NCBI RefSeq assembly: GCF_000801105.2
Contig: NC_079514.1
Location: 18,764,293 to 18,828,292 of the forward strand
Direction of reading: 5' to 3'
Source of the DNA: Raphanus sativus
Lineage: Eukaryota; Streptophyta; Magnoliopsida; Brassicales; Brassicaceae
Length of the DNA: 64,000 nt
This document shows positions 54,587-64,000 of the stretch, one piece after another. The notes below the pieces were generated by a model. It saw only the letters and a program-made list of their open reading frames with translations, made no database searches and was not told where the DNA came from. How positions within the stretch are numbered: the first letter of the stretch is position 1; every line of letters starts with the position of its first letter. The position numbers and the translations under genes were made by a program.

Positions 54587-56497
54587 TTAATTATCAAAGC
54601 TAGAATCGACCTGGTGTTCCTTAGTGTCGGGATGAATAGTATCATCCGACATGTGATGAGCAGTATCGTTCGACGCTTTGTTAATGCTGTCGATCGATGT
54701 TACTTGGAGGGTGTCGATCGACATGGGGTAGGTGTCGATCGATATCAGATGAGCAGTGTGGTTCCTTTGAAGAAGAGTTTCTTGCTTCTTCACAGCTTCT
54801 GAAGTTTGAAAAGCTTGGGTGTATAGCATATTGACATGGGTAACTGAGGTTTCTAATCTTCCAATCACCTCTTTGCGGAAAAAATCCAAACTCAGATTCA
54901 TGCATTCAGTCATCTTCTGCTGATCTTTCAAGAACTCCTCAATCATAAAATCCGTCTCTTCTATATGGCACTGATCCTCATCCTGGTATATAGCTTGCTC
55001 CACAAATAAGACTTCATGTACATAACTAATCTCAGTCTCAACAATCTTGTCATGATCCACTACATCCGATTTTCTCCTATGTATATCCAGATTTTGGATA
55101 CTGGTGCTAGACACTAAATTCTCAATCAGTCTCTTGGCTTCTTTTGGGTTCTTGTCTCAAAGTTTCCCTCGCTTGCAGTGTCCATCATAGAACGGTATCG
55201 CACATCAATACCCTTGCAGAATCTTCTCAGCAGCTGAATCTCTGTAAAACCATGGTGTGGACAGTCTTTTTGGTATCTATTAAACCTCTCCCAAGAGCTT
55301 CTGAAAGCTTCTGTAGGTCCTTGAGAGAATGTCCAAATTTTATCTCTTATCTTTCAGCTTTCTCATCATCGAAAAATTCAGTCAAAAACGCAGTCTTGAC
55401 TTCATTCCATGTAGTGAAAGATCCTGGTGGTAGGAGTTTCGACCAACTAACAGCATCCCAGAGAGAAAATATTTGATCAAAGCTTGGGTGTATAGCATAT
55501 TGACATGGGTAACTGAGGTTTCTAATCTTCCAATCACCTCTTTGCGGAAAAAATCCAAACTCAGATTCATGCGTTCAGTCATCTTCTGCTGATCTTTCAA
55601 GAACTCCTCAATCATAAAATCCGTCTCTTCTATATGGCACTGATCTTCATCCTGGTATATAGCTTGCTTCACAAATGAGACTTCATGTACAGAACTAATC
55701 TCAGTCTCAACAATCTTGTCATGATCCACTACATCCGATTTTCTCCTATGTATATCCAGATTTTGGATATTGGTGCTAGACACTAAATTCTCAATCAGTC
55801 TCTTTGCTTCCTTTGGGGTTCTTGTCTCAAAGTTTCCTTCGCTTGCAGTGTCCATCATAGAACGATATCGCACATCAATACCCTTGCAGAATATTCTCAG
55901 CAGCTGAATCTCTGTAAAACCATGGTGTGGACAGTCTTTTTGGTATCTATTAAACCTCTCCCAAGAGCTTCTGAAAGCTTTTGTAGGTCCTTGATAGAAT
56001 GTCCAAATTTTATCTCATATCTCTTCAGCTTTCTCACCATCGAAAAATTCAGTCAAAAACGCAGTCTTGACTTCATTCGATGTAGTGAAAAATCCTGGTG
56101 GTAGGAGTTTCGACCAACTAACAGCATCCCCAGAGAGAAAATATTTGAATAGCTTGCAAATGATGTAGTCTCTGGTTGCTTCATCTTCATGGATGCCATA
56201 CACAAAATCTTCTAGTGTCTCAATATGGTCCATGGGATTTTCATGAGAAAGATCACAATAGAAGTGCTGACCCACATGAGAGAAGTAGGCAGGTCGTATT
56301 TCAAATCCCTGGATTTTTGGAGGTTGAATCGCATGTCTATTGGTATAGAACTGACTAGGCTTGATCAATTCGGCTATACTCCTTTGTCGAGGCACATTAG
56401 TAACCTCAGTGGCAGCAGATGGATCAAGGATTTCAGCCCCCTGTCCATCTATCTTCTGACCTACTGCATTATACAAATGATCTTCAGGGTCATACAT
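54587..56497 (-). pseudogene. Athila-type Gag (ORF1) pseudogene with internal duplication
   Basis: The N-terminal part (56497-56015) reads LIKPSQFYTNRHAIQPPKIQ, NPMDHIETLEDFVYGIHEDE and LFKYFLSGDAVSWSKLLPPG, the capsid-like Gag of Athila-type elements. A stop (AEEI-stop) precedes FRSSWERFNRYQKDCPHHGF. The next block (55873-55382) reads YRSMMDTASEGNFETRTPKE and HIEETDFMIEEFLKDQQKM, then jumps back to KYFLSG because of the tandem duplication and repeats the same block (55114-54587). Further upstream (56772-56461) lies a stretch rich in Ser-Ile-Asp triplets. Stops and the duplication make it non-functional. Confidence 0.75.
54808..56140. repeat. 675-bp tandem duplication inside the Athila-like gag
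   Basis: Unit 1 is about 54808-55481 and unit 2 about 55482-56140. Both begin aaagcttgggtgtatagcat or its remnant and end near gagagaaaatatttga. Differences are few, so the duplication is younger than the element. Confidence 0.85.
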
Positions 56498-56859
56498 GTC
56501 TCCATCTCATCCCTTTGTAGCACAAGTATTTCGGTCATGTTTGCTCGCAGATTGATGTCGATCGATTTTCGAGATGAAGTGTCGATCGTTTCTCGGTCAC
56601 AGATGTCGATCGATGAAGTAGATACTCTGTCGATTGATGTAGTAGATATGATGTCGATCGATACTGCGCATTTCTCTTTGCGGATCGAGCGTTCAAGACG
56701 TGCTGGGTTTGAGAAGAAAAGCAATTCCTCCTTGCTGCTTCTGATACTGATTGAGATGTACCTAACAAACAAGAATTTTTTTTTGTAAGTAACTTAAAAC
56801 AGTAAATAAAACCTAAACTAAACATATTTATCAAGTCTAATGGTGATCGAAACTCCCCC

Positions 56860-56872
56860 GCAACGGCGCCAT
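56860..56872 (-). promoter_or_regulatory. Primer-binding site of the Athila-like element (tRNA-Asp type)
   Basis: Minus strand TGGCGCCGTTGCG, close to the tRNA-Asp primer word TGGCGCCGTTGCCGGGG used by Athila/Tat elements, with one mismatch visible. Confidence 0.75.
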
Positions 56873-56875
56873 ATT

Positions 56876-58322
56876 TGATATCACTCAAATTACTCTAAGG
56901 AGTAATTTATAATCTCTTAAATAAGAGGTCGAGTTGTAACATTTAGGGATCGAATCCAGAAAGAGCTAAGACACACACTAGACTATAAATATTAATATTT
57001 AACTAGGCTAATAGTTTATAAGACAGTAAATAAATAAATTAAGTAGTAAATAAAGTAGTAAACAAGATGAATAAGACAATTGTTCAGTTTGGCAGAGAGT
57101 TGTTTGATGGAAGGAGAAATAGCTAGACTTAGAGATTTATCAATCAAGAGATACTTCAATTCAAAGATGCTAAAGGTTTATAGATTCAATTCTAGAACTC
57201 GATTTTAATAAGCAAGTAATCCATTTTTCACATGCGATTATTAATCAGATGTCTAAGTCTTTGTCCATGTTGTCACACACGAACAAGGAGTGAGCATCGA
57301 TCGATGCTATGGCCTGAGCGTTGATCGATACTTCCTCAGACAAGCATTAACGACCTAATCGATTATGTTCAACTAGATTCCTAGACCAACTATCGTATGC
57401 GCCTAGGTATCTAATCCAGCAGAGCTCAGGTTCCGTTAATTGATGGTACTTTGTGTCTCTCAATTGTCCTATGATTCTAGGTCAAGCAATTAGTCACACT
57501 ATCGTCCTTTCTAACTACTCCAGATCCTAATATTACAAATTATCCTGGTGTAGAGATCTATAGATAACCTAGCAATCCTAATTGATTATCTGTTTGACAT
57601 TAAGGTCATGAAATCCCTAAACTTAACAATATGAATTACTCAGACATGTAAGCAATAACATAAAACGTAGTCTGAATAATATAAGAGAATAGAAATCAAC
57701 GATAAAACCAATAGAGTTCCAATAAATCTCTGAAGGAGAATTGATCTTCTCTCAAAAACCTAAAAGAAAATAATAGAATAAAGCTTAGTCGTCGACAATG
57801 GCTTAGAAACACACATAAATAAGGTTTCTAGTCGTCCAAGGGTATTTTGGTAACTTTGTGGTGGCTCGTGGGCTTCAATCGGTCATAAAATATAATCGGC
57901 CCACATTCTGACATCCATATAGATCGATATGCAGTGTGCTGCATCGATCGATATGCATTCTTCTTCTCGACAGCTTCCTCTTGCGAGGCAAACTGACCAT
58001 TCTTCAGTAAAACAGACATAACTTCTGATCTAACCGTTGGATTGACTTCAGACCGGTGGCATTGGAAAAATAACTCAAATCTACATCCTGTGTCAATATA
58101 TCAGCCCAATCGCACCGTGGGGAGGTCTCCATCCATAGCTAAATATCTGATGCGTCTACGCAGCTTTGCACTTAAAAGGCTCCAAAAGACACCAAAATCA
58201 CCACTTTCCTCCGAAACGTCTCTGAACCTGTAAATATTCTAAATAGACTCTATATCGTAGTAAATAGTATCCAAAATACTTATATATCATGGGTAAAATC
58301 GGGTCAAATTCATGGTATATCA
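56876..58322 (-). repeat. 5' LTR of the Athila-like element
   Basis: 1447 bp from tgatatcactcaaat to catggtatatca; the ends form the short inverted repeat tgatat/atatca. It contains scattered tcgatcgat words (near 57297, 57935 and 57945). No partner LTR exists in the window. Small frames within it are not genes. Confidence 0.75.
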
Positions 58323-60299
58323 AGGGACCAGATTTCGGGAGTGATGCAACCTTACTCTCTGCTTGTTTGGTGTTATCTCCTGACGTGAAATCGGTTTAGG
58401 GGGAGCACGTTTATGTGGCGAAACCAGTGCAGAGGCAATCCTCATTTTGTTACTTCCAGCTGTAGTTATCGCCGGTTTGAATAGCTTCTTTCTAGTAGCT
58501 TGTTTCTTCTTTGCATCCCTTACAGCCAGCTCCAATCCCTCTTCCACCTTACTCTGGTTTCCACCTTCATCCATGGTGCTATCATCATCATGTGTTTGAA
58601 ACATTACCTATGTTTCCACTTCCGGCTCTTCCTCTCCACCCTCCATTTCATCAATATCGATCCCATGTGCCATAAAAGTAGATCTTATCTCCCCGAAATC
58701 CATAACATCATCCTCAGATAAGGTAACATGTTTCTCTAGCAAGCTTTCTAGCATATTATTTCCTTTTCCTCATCAATATGATCCAAAATTGCGCCAGTGC
58801 CATCTGCTTGAGTTTTGGAGAGAGCCTATTGGAACTCTTTAGATGGCATAAGGCGCAGTGTGTTCTTCAGTAACCACGATCTTTCCTTCCTCACATACTT
58901 CTTTATGTAATCCATTCTAGTGCTGAAGGTCCCTTGTCTGTCTTGGGGGTGTCACAGATCGTAACTTGTTCCCACTAGACCGCGTGTCCTCCTTGCGAGT
59001 AGACTTGTAATGAAAGGTTTCTGCATCCCCTCTAGAAGAGCCTCGATTGTTATACGCCCTCTTGTTTCCTCTTTCTCCAGCTTTCGACCACTTAGATTCA
59101 AGATCTCCAAGCACTTAACCTTTTCTCTTACCATAGTAATCTCGAGTATCCTTCTCCTTGTACTGTTGGTGACCATTATCATTAACAACCACTCCCTTGT
59201 AGCTCCGGGCCAGGTCATCATACTTCCCTCCATCATGCCATCCCCCATTTCCTTCCATTACCTCACGCTTTTCCTTTACTTCTCCATTACAATGAGTCGC
59301 ATTCTTCTTGTCTAGAGGACACTTCTCCTTCTTATGACATAGGCTACCACAGGCCTGGCAGTAACCAAAGAGTTTTTCGTACCTTAAAGATACTGGGGCT
59401 TCTTCTCCCTCATAAAACTCGCCACCTGTGAAGTCCACCGTTGTATTGAAACACAATGGTTGAAAACCATCTACTACCACTTGGACCCTCGTGTGATCTA
59501 AATCGACTAGCACCGTATGTCCAATAGCATCCCCGATACTATGGAGAGTGGCCTCTGTTCTGAACTCAGAGGGAACACCCAAAACCCAAACTCAAAAGGT
59601 GATGTCTGATGGGAATGACTGCGCTCTCTTTGATTGCCACCGCGCCAGTGATAGCATCCAATAGTCAAAGTGGAAAGGTTGAAGCTTCATCACTGCATCA
59701 ATGTCGTCTTCCTTATCGAAATCATACTGCAACTTACCCAATCCCAAGTGTGTGCCAGTAACCCTAACTTCCAGTTTCCAAAACTTTAAAAGATTTCCAA
59801 TCAGAGCCTTCATATCCTGCTCCTCCGAATTCATACAACTCCCAGTCAAAGTTTTGGAAAAGGTCTTGATCAAAGCTGAGTTATCAAAATGGGGTACTGA
59901 AATCTTCAGCCTTTTACACATCCTCTCTCTAATCTTGCCAACACCAGAATTACCAAGTAACTGTCCCTGTGTCATGATATCCAAAACAGCCAAAGCACCT
60001 TTAAGTTTGGTGTATTGTGAAACGGAATAACTTGTGAGAATGAAACAAACAGAACAACCCCCTATGGTTCTTTTATAGAAGGCCCAAACAAACTTCCCTC
60101 CGTCTCTACTGCTATCATTAGAAAGACCGAATATGACATTACTAGTAAGATCAAAGGCAATCACACACATATGTGTCTCTAGTAATCTAAGTAAAGAAAA
60201 TCCATTATTTATTTTCCAGCGGATCCCGGCTTTCCATACACCCATATTGTAATCCCGTTGAGTGGGATCTCCAATAATTTTATTAACGACGAATATCAT
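58323..60299 (-). pseudogene. LINE ORF1 (DUF4283 / zinc-knuckle protein), interrupted
   Basis: Minus strand, 60299-59592 then 59582-59115 in the same frame, separated by one in-frame TGA (after QSFPSDITF). The first part is a DUF4283 domain (NSALIKTFSKTLTG, NLLKFWKLEVRVTG, DFDKEDDIDAVMKLQPFHFD, YWMLSLARWQ). The second has a CCHC-type knuckle (CQACGSLCHKKEKC). A third piece (58604-58320) is the basic C-terminal tail (SALVSPHKRAPPKP), cut by the Athila-like LTR. Between them, 59114-58605 has frameshifts. Plant L1 ORF1 proteins bind element RNA. The 5' region (60578-60300) is out of frame. Confidence 0.75.
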
Positions 60300-60599
60300 A
60301 AAGAAAAGGGCATCAAAGATGATACCTTTGTGGATTCACGATCTAGCTTTGGTGGGAGCCAGAATCAGAATCGCATCCACGCCAAATATGTATTTCCTTA
60401 TTCTCCTAATACGCCCAAAACCTGCCAAATCGAATCGAATGAGATCGGATGAAGTACTCCATCTACCACCACTGAGATCGAATCGGATAAGTTGATCGAC
60501 ACCAAAAGAAAGACCAGATGCAGCCGAAATCTCCCCAAGAATCTCTAGATCCCATCCGCGCCCCACCATTGAAAACATGCAGACTTTTGAATACCTAGA

Positions 60600-62070
60600 T
60601 CGCCATCGGCATCGCCCTGATATATATTCAATATTTGGAATAATTTTAACCAGCTTTCAAAAAAATATATATTTAAAATAATTTTTCTTCTCATTATTTT
60701 GGACCTTTAAATGCATCATTTGTGTTTAACAACTGATTTTATCAGAAAGTGTTTATCTTTATTAAAATTTAAAGAAAAATAAAACATAGCCATGAAAAAT
60801 TAGCATTCAATCTTTGGTAAAATTTAATAGATTATTGGACAATTTTTTATGTATGATCTTAGTTCAAATCAACTTTTGATTTGGGTTATATGAGTTTGAA
60901 AAATAGTTTTCGTGATTTAGTTATTTCATGTCTGTTTGTAGTTTGGTAGAGAAAATGATGATTTAAGGAAAATACTTTGAAATTGCATATATAAGATACT
61001 TAGTACCATAAGCTCTATTTGGTAGAGAATTCTATAGGACAATGGCAGATCCAGAGGACAAGCCATCAATTAGAATATTCAAATTACAAGGATGTATTTA
61101 AAAACCTCTTATTAAATAATTCTTAAGCAAATAAAATTTGTAATTTTTTTACCTAAATATTAATTTTTGGGGTTATTTAGCAAAGTTTAAACGATTACTT
61201 TCATAGAACTAGAGTTGATATTGTATCAATTATAAAAATATTATTTCTAAAAGAGCAAAAAACTGTAAAACAGAGCCAGGTGATAGGCGACTAGGATTTT
61301 CCAAGTCTGCCGTTGCTTCCGTTGGTGATCCACACACTCATGTGTGAGAAAACATGACTCCCCCCCCCCCCCCCCCCCCTCTATGTCTCTCTCTTTCTGC
61401 TATGGTGACGTTTGATATGGTGGAAACTTTTAAAATTTGTGTTAGTTAATAATACAAGTTTAAGTACATTAAAAATAAAAATAAAACTTTTATTTTAATG
61501 TGATAAATTTAATAGTATTACATAAGTGTTTAATTATTTATTATTAAATCTAGCTTACAGTATTATCTAATATATTTTATAAAATACTAATTAGAAATTT
61601 ATACTATTGAAAATTAAAGACAAAAAAATTCTATTATATATTTTTTGCAATATGATATAAATGATAATACTCGTCTAGTGATTCATTAATTTGTTCAAAG
61701 ATTTTGTATGATAAATAGTGTTACATAAAATTTGATATAATACTGTTTATATTACACTAAATTTAGTAGAAAAAATCATTTTTGGTGTTTTATTGGAGAT
61801 GAAATAACACTAAATTTGGTGTATTTTGGTATCTCGTCCAGATGACATTACATTGTTCATATAGTTTTCTGATATTTATCAATAAGTTCATATAAATTCG
61901 TACATATGTAACTGTACGTAGTGTTTCCTTTTCTGATCAATTTATTGTTAGATTAAAGATTAGCCCACTGTGAGAAAATGTAATTGAAGTGTTAGAAAAA
62001 AAGAGTAATGGAAGTTACAAAATCGTATCTATGAAAAAGAAAATGGAATGAAAATCCAAAGGGACTGAGC
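60600..62070. other. AT-rich spacer with a long C run
   Basis: No gene recognised. A run of about 18 C lies at 61362-61379, followed by a (ct)n-like tract. Otherwise AT-rich intergenic DNA upstream of cruciferin. Confidence 0.4.
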
Positions 62071-62075
62071 AGTAG

Positions 62076-62839
62076 CATGCAGCCGTACACTCGTCATGGT
62101 GGTAGAATATGATAAAACACGGCTCGTCGCGTCCGATTCATCTCGCACGTCACGTGTGTCTCAGAGTCATCTTCTTTGTGTCGCAACGTCTTTTCCCTCG
62201 ATTGTCTTCTTATAGTTACCCTTGTTTGTTAACTTTAATCATTTGCATGTCCATGATCAATCAGTTTTCTGAAACTTAACATTACTCCAATTCAAAAAAA
62301 AAAAACATTTCTCCAATTCGAGTGTGACCGTTATACTACGATCTAATCAAAACATATGGTCTAGAATCAAATTTGCAAACTTATTGCATATATTTTTGTC
62401 TAACAATATTACTAGAAATCTTTGTTTGTTACTAACATTAGTAAAGCTATCTCCGTAACCAAGTTGGTGCAGTTCGTTTCAAACGTAATTGCAATATAGT
62501 GATGTTATTGTCAATTTGATATATATATATACCGAGAAACAAATCAGTATATACAAGAAATATAGATTTTGTCCTATTACATATATGCCTATCTCAAAGT
62601 TGATGTGTAGAGACATGCAGTTCAATAAGCCATGCAAATTGAAATGTGTCAAACTCCCTTCGCTAATATGCTTTTCTTAGACTGTGAAGACAAAGTAAAT
62701 TTTCAGAAGACGACATAAAGATAGCAACTCAAATGAAGTGTAGATTGTACATAGTCGACTCTATATACCTGGTTCTTATCTCATTCAATTTATCCTCAAA
62801 AACTTCATCAACATCTATAAAATAATTTCACTATAAATA
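62076..62839 (+). promoter_or_regulatory. Seed-type promoter of the cruciferin gene
   Basis: RY motifs (catgca) at 62076-62081, 62614-62619 and 62631-62636, the last extended to the legumin-box-like catgcaaa. An ACGT/G-box (cacgtg, 62151-62156) sits in a doubled cacgtcacgtg context. The TATA box tataaata is at 62832-62839, 57 bases before the ATG. RY plus ACGT elements are the known binding sites for ABI3/FUS3-type B3 and bZIP factors in seed storage promoters, so embryo-specific, ABA-linked expression is expected. Confidence 0.7.
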
Positions 62840-62895
62840 GCTTCATCTAACGCAGCTGTAAGACCAGAAAACCACAACAAACAAGTAAAGAGAAA

Positions 62896-64000
62896 ATGGC
62901 TCGGCTCTCATCTCTTCTCTCTTTTTCCTTAGCACTTTTGATCTTTCTCCATGGCTCTGCAGCTCAACAGTTTCCAAACGAGTGTCAGCTAGACCAGCTC
63001 AGTGCACTGGAACCGTCACACGTACTTAAGGCCGAAGCTGGTCGCATCGAGGTGTGGGACCACCACGCTCCTCAGCTACGTTGCTCTGGTGTCGCGTTCG
63101 TACGCTACATCATCGAATCTAAGGGTCTCTACTTGCCCTCTTTCTTTAGCACCGCGAAGCTCTCCTTCGTGGCTAAAGGTACGTGAATCTGATTTTGGTA
63201 AATATTTTCTGGTTCGAGACTATTTGAGTATCGAGATTCAAACTCGTGATCTTTAAGATTCAGTCTTTTGAGAAAGTGATGTATTACATCACTATTTATT
63301 CATATTTTTGTTTGCTTTTGTGCTTTGAGTTTAATATAAAATCTAAATAAATGCATGATTATGGACTGACGCATCTAAACTTTTTTTTTGGTTTGTTACA
63401 TTATAGGAAAAGGTCTTATGGGGAGGGTGATCCCTGGATGCGCCGAGACATTCCAGGACTCATCAGTGTTCCAACCAGGCGGTGACCCCTTCGGAGAAGG
63501 TCATGGTCAGGGCCAGCAGGGACAACAAGGCCAGGGACAGCAGGGGCAACAGGGCCAGGGCCAGGAGAGACAAATGGGCCAGGGCTTCCGTGATATGCAC
63601 CAGAAAGTGGAGCATTTAAGGACCGGCGACACCATTGCTACACCTCCCGGTGTAGCCCAATGGTTCTACAACGATGGAAACCAGCCACTTGTCATTGTTT
63701 CTGTCCTTGATTTAGCCAGCCACCACAACCAGCTTGACCGCAACCCAAGGGTATATATATATATATAAATGAAAACCTCAAAAGCAATCATATAACCTTT
63801 TATATAATTACAGAATAACAAAAAAAAATGGTTCTGTTTTATATGTAGCCATTTCACTTAGCCGGAAACAACCCACAAGGCCAAGTATGGGTACAAGGAC
63901 GAGAACAACAGCCACAAAAGAACATCCTTAATGGCTTCGCACCAGAGGTTCTTGCTAAAGCTTTCAAGATCGACGTTAGGACAGCGCAACAACTTCAGAA
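62896..64000 (+). CDS. CRU1: Cruciferin (12S/11S globulin seed storage protein), 5' part
   Basis: Exons 62896-63178, 63407-63750 and 63849 to the window end; the rest of the gene lies beyond. The signal peptide (MARLSSLLSFSLALLIFLHG...SAAQQ) targets the protein to the secretory pathway and storage vacuoles. The start of the acidic alpha chain follows: FPNECQLDQLSALEPSHVLK, EAGRIEVWDHHAPQLRCSGV (cupin core; the two Cys are those of 11S globulins), GLYLPSFFSTAKLSFVAKG. Exon 2 has the Gln/Gly hypervariable tract (repeated GQQGQ, about residues 120-145), then GFRDMHQKVEHLRTGDTIAT and PPGVAQWFYNDGNQPLVIVS. Exon 3 reads FHLAGNNPQGQVWVQGREQQ. Closest, from memory, to Brassica napus CRU1 (BnC1) and Arabidopsis CRA1. 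No lesion is visible. Confidence 0.95.

Larger units (their letters stand above)
54436..58322 (-). mobile_element. Athila-like Gypsy fragment inserted in a LINE
   Basis: Minus orientation: 5' LTR 56876-58322, primer site near 56865-56872, gag remnant 56497-54587. The left end (pol, 3' LTR) is missing; the junction with LINE sequence is near 54435. LINE ORF1 sequence resumes directly right of the LTR (aggga at 58323), so the Gypsy element landed inside the LINE. A 675-bp tandem duplication occurs within gag. Confidence 0.75.

Noticed and set aside
57828..58233. Frames within the Athila-like LTR as genes
   Set aside because: They fall entirely within the long terminal repeat and show no known domain.

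Overview
This is a plant nuclear window, almost certainly from Brassica or a close Brassicaceae relative. It has spliced genes with plant TATA boxes. The right edge carries a cruciferin (12S globulin) gene typical of crucifer seeds, and a fasciclin-like arabinogalactan gene (FLA13 type) lies about 28 kb to its left. From memory, their Arabidopsis counterparts (At5g44120 and At5g44130) are direct neighbours, so I read this window as that interval inflated by mobile DNA. Only four host genes look intact: an uncharacterised plant protein (11766-13050, +), FLA13 (33836-34570, -), a CHX17-type cation/H+ exchanger (42142-45458, -) and cruciferin (62896 to the window end, +, partial). Almost everything else is transposon or gene wreckage.

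Layout. 1-199: tail of a Helitron. 713-10201: two RPA1-like/DUF223 pseudogenes. The first abuts a rearranged gag-bearing Gypsy-like element (about 1141-5882). The second is split by a structurally intact gag-only Copia element (6388-9911, target duplication gaagg). 11.4-13.1 kb: the uncharacterised gene. 13.4-14.0 kb: a direct duplication. 14682-15381: a hAT MITE with an 8-bp target duplication. 15.5-33.1 kb: a dense Helitron cluster carrying pieces of host genes (a third RPA1-like copy, UGT76-type glycosyltransferase, a possible START domain, DUF3537, agenet/DUF724, and the 5' exons of the chromatin remodeller DDM1). 33.1-33.6 kb: an RNase H remnant, then FLA13.

34.7-51.6 kb holds two copies of one degenerate Copia element, with a 6.4-kb block containing the complete CHX17 gene between them. 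A 100-N gap sits exactly where the second copy starts. The two outermost LTRs share the same 5-bp flank (ctatt) and the same diagnostic bases, while the middle LTR differs. The CHX17 block therefore appears to have been placed inside what was once a single insertion, either by recombination between elements or by an assembly misjoin. 53.5-60.6 kb is a LINE interrupted by an Athila-like Gypsy fragment with a 1.45-kb LTR. 60.6-62.8 kb is AT-rich sequence leading into a seed-type promoter for cruciferin.

The genes do not form a pathway. The connecting theme is transposon biology: Helitron gene capture (including DDM1, which silences transposons), gag-only retrotransposons, and a possible element-mediated gene movement. 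All calls come from reading the sequence; no database search was run.
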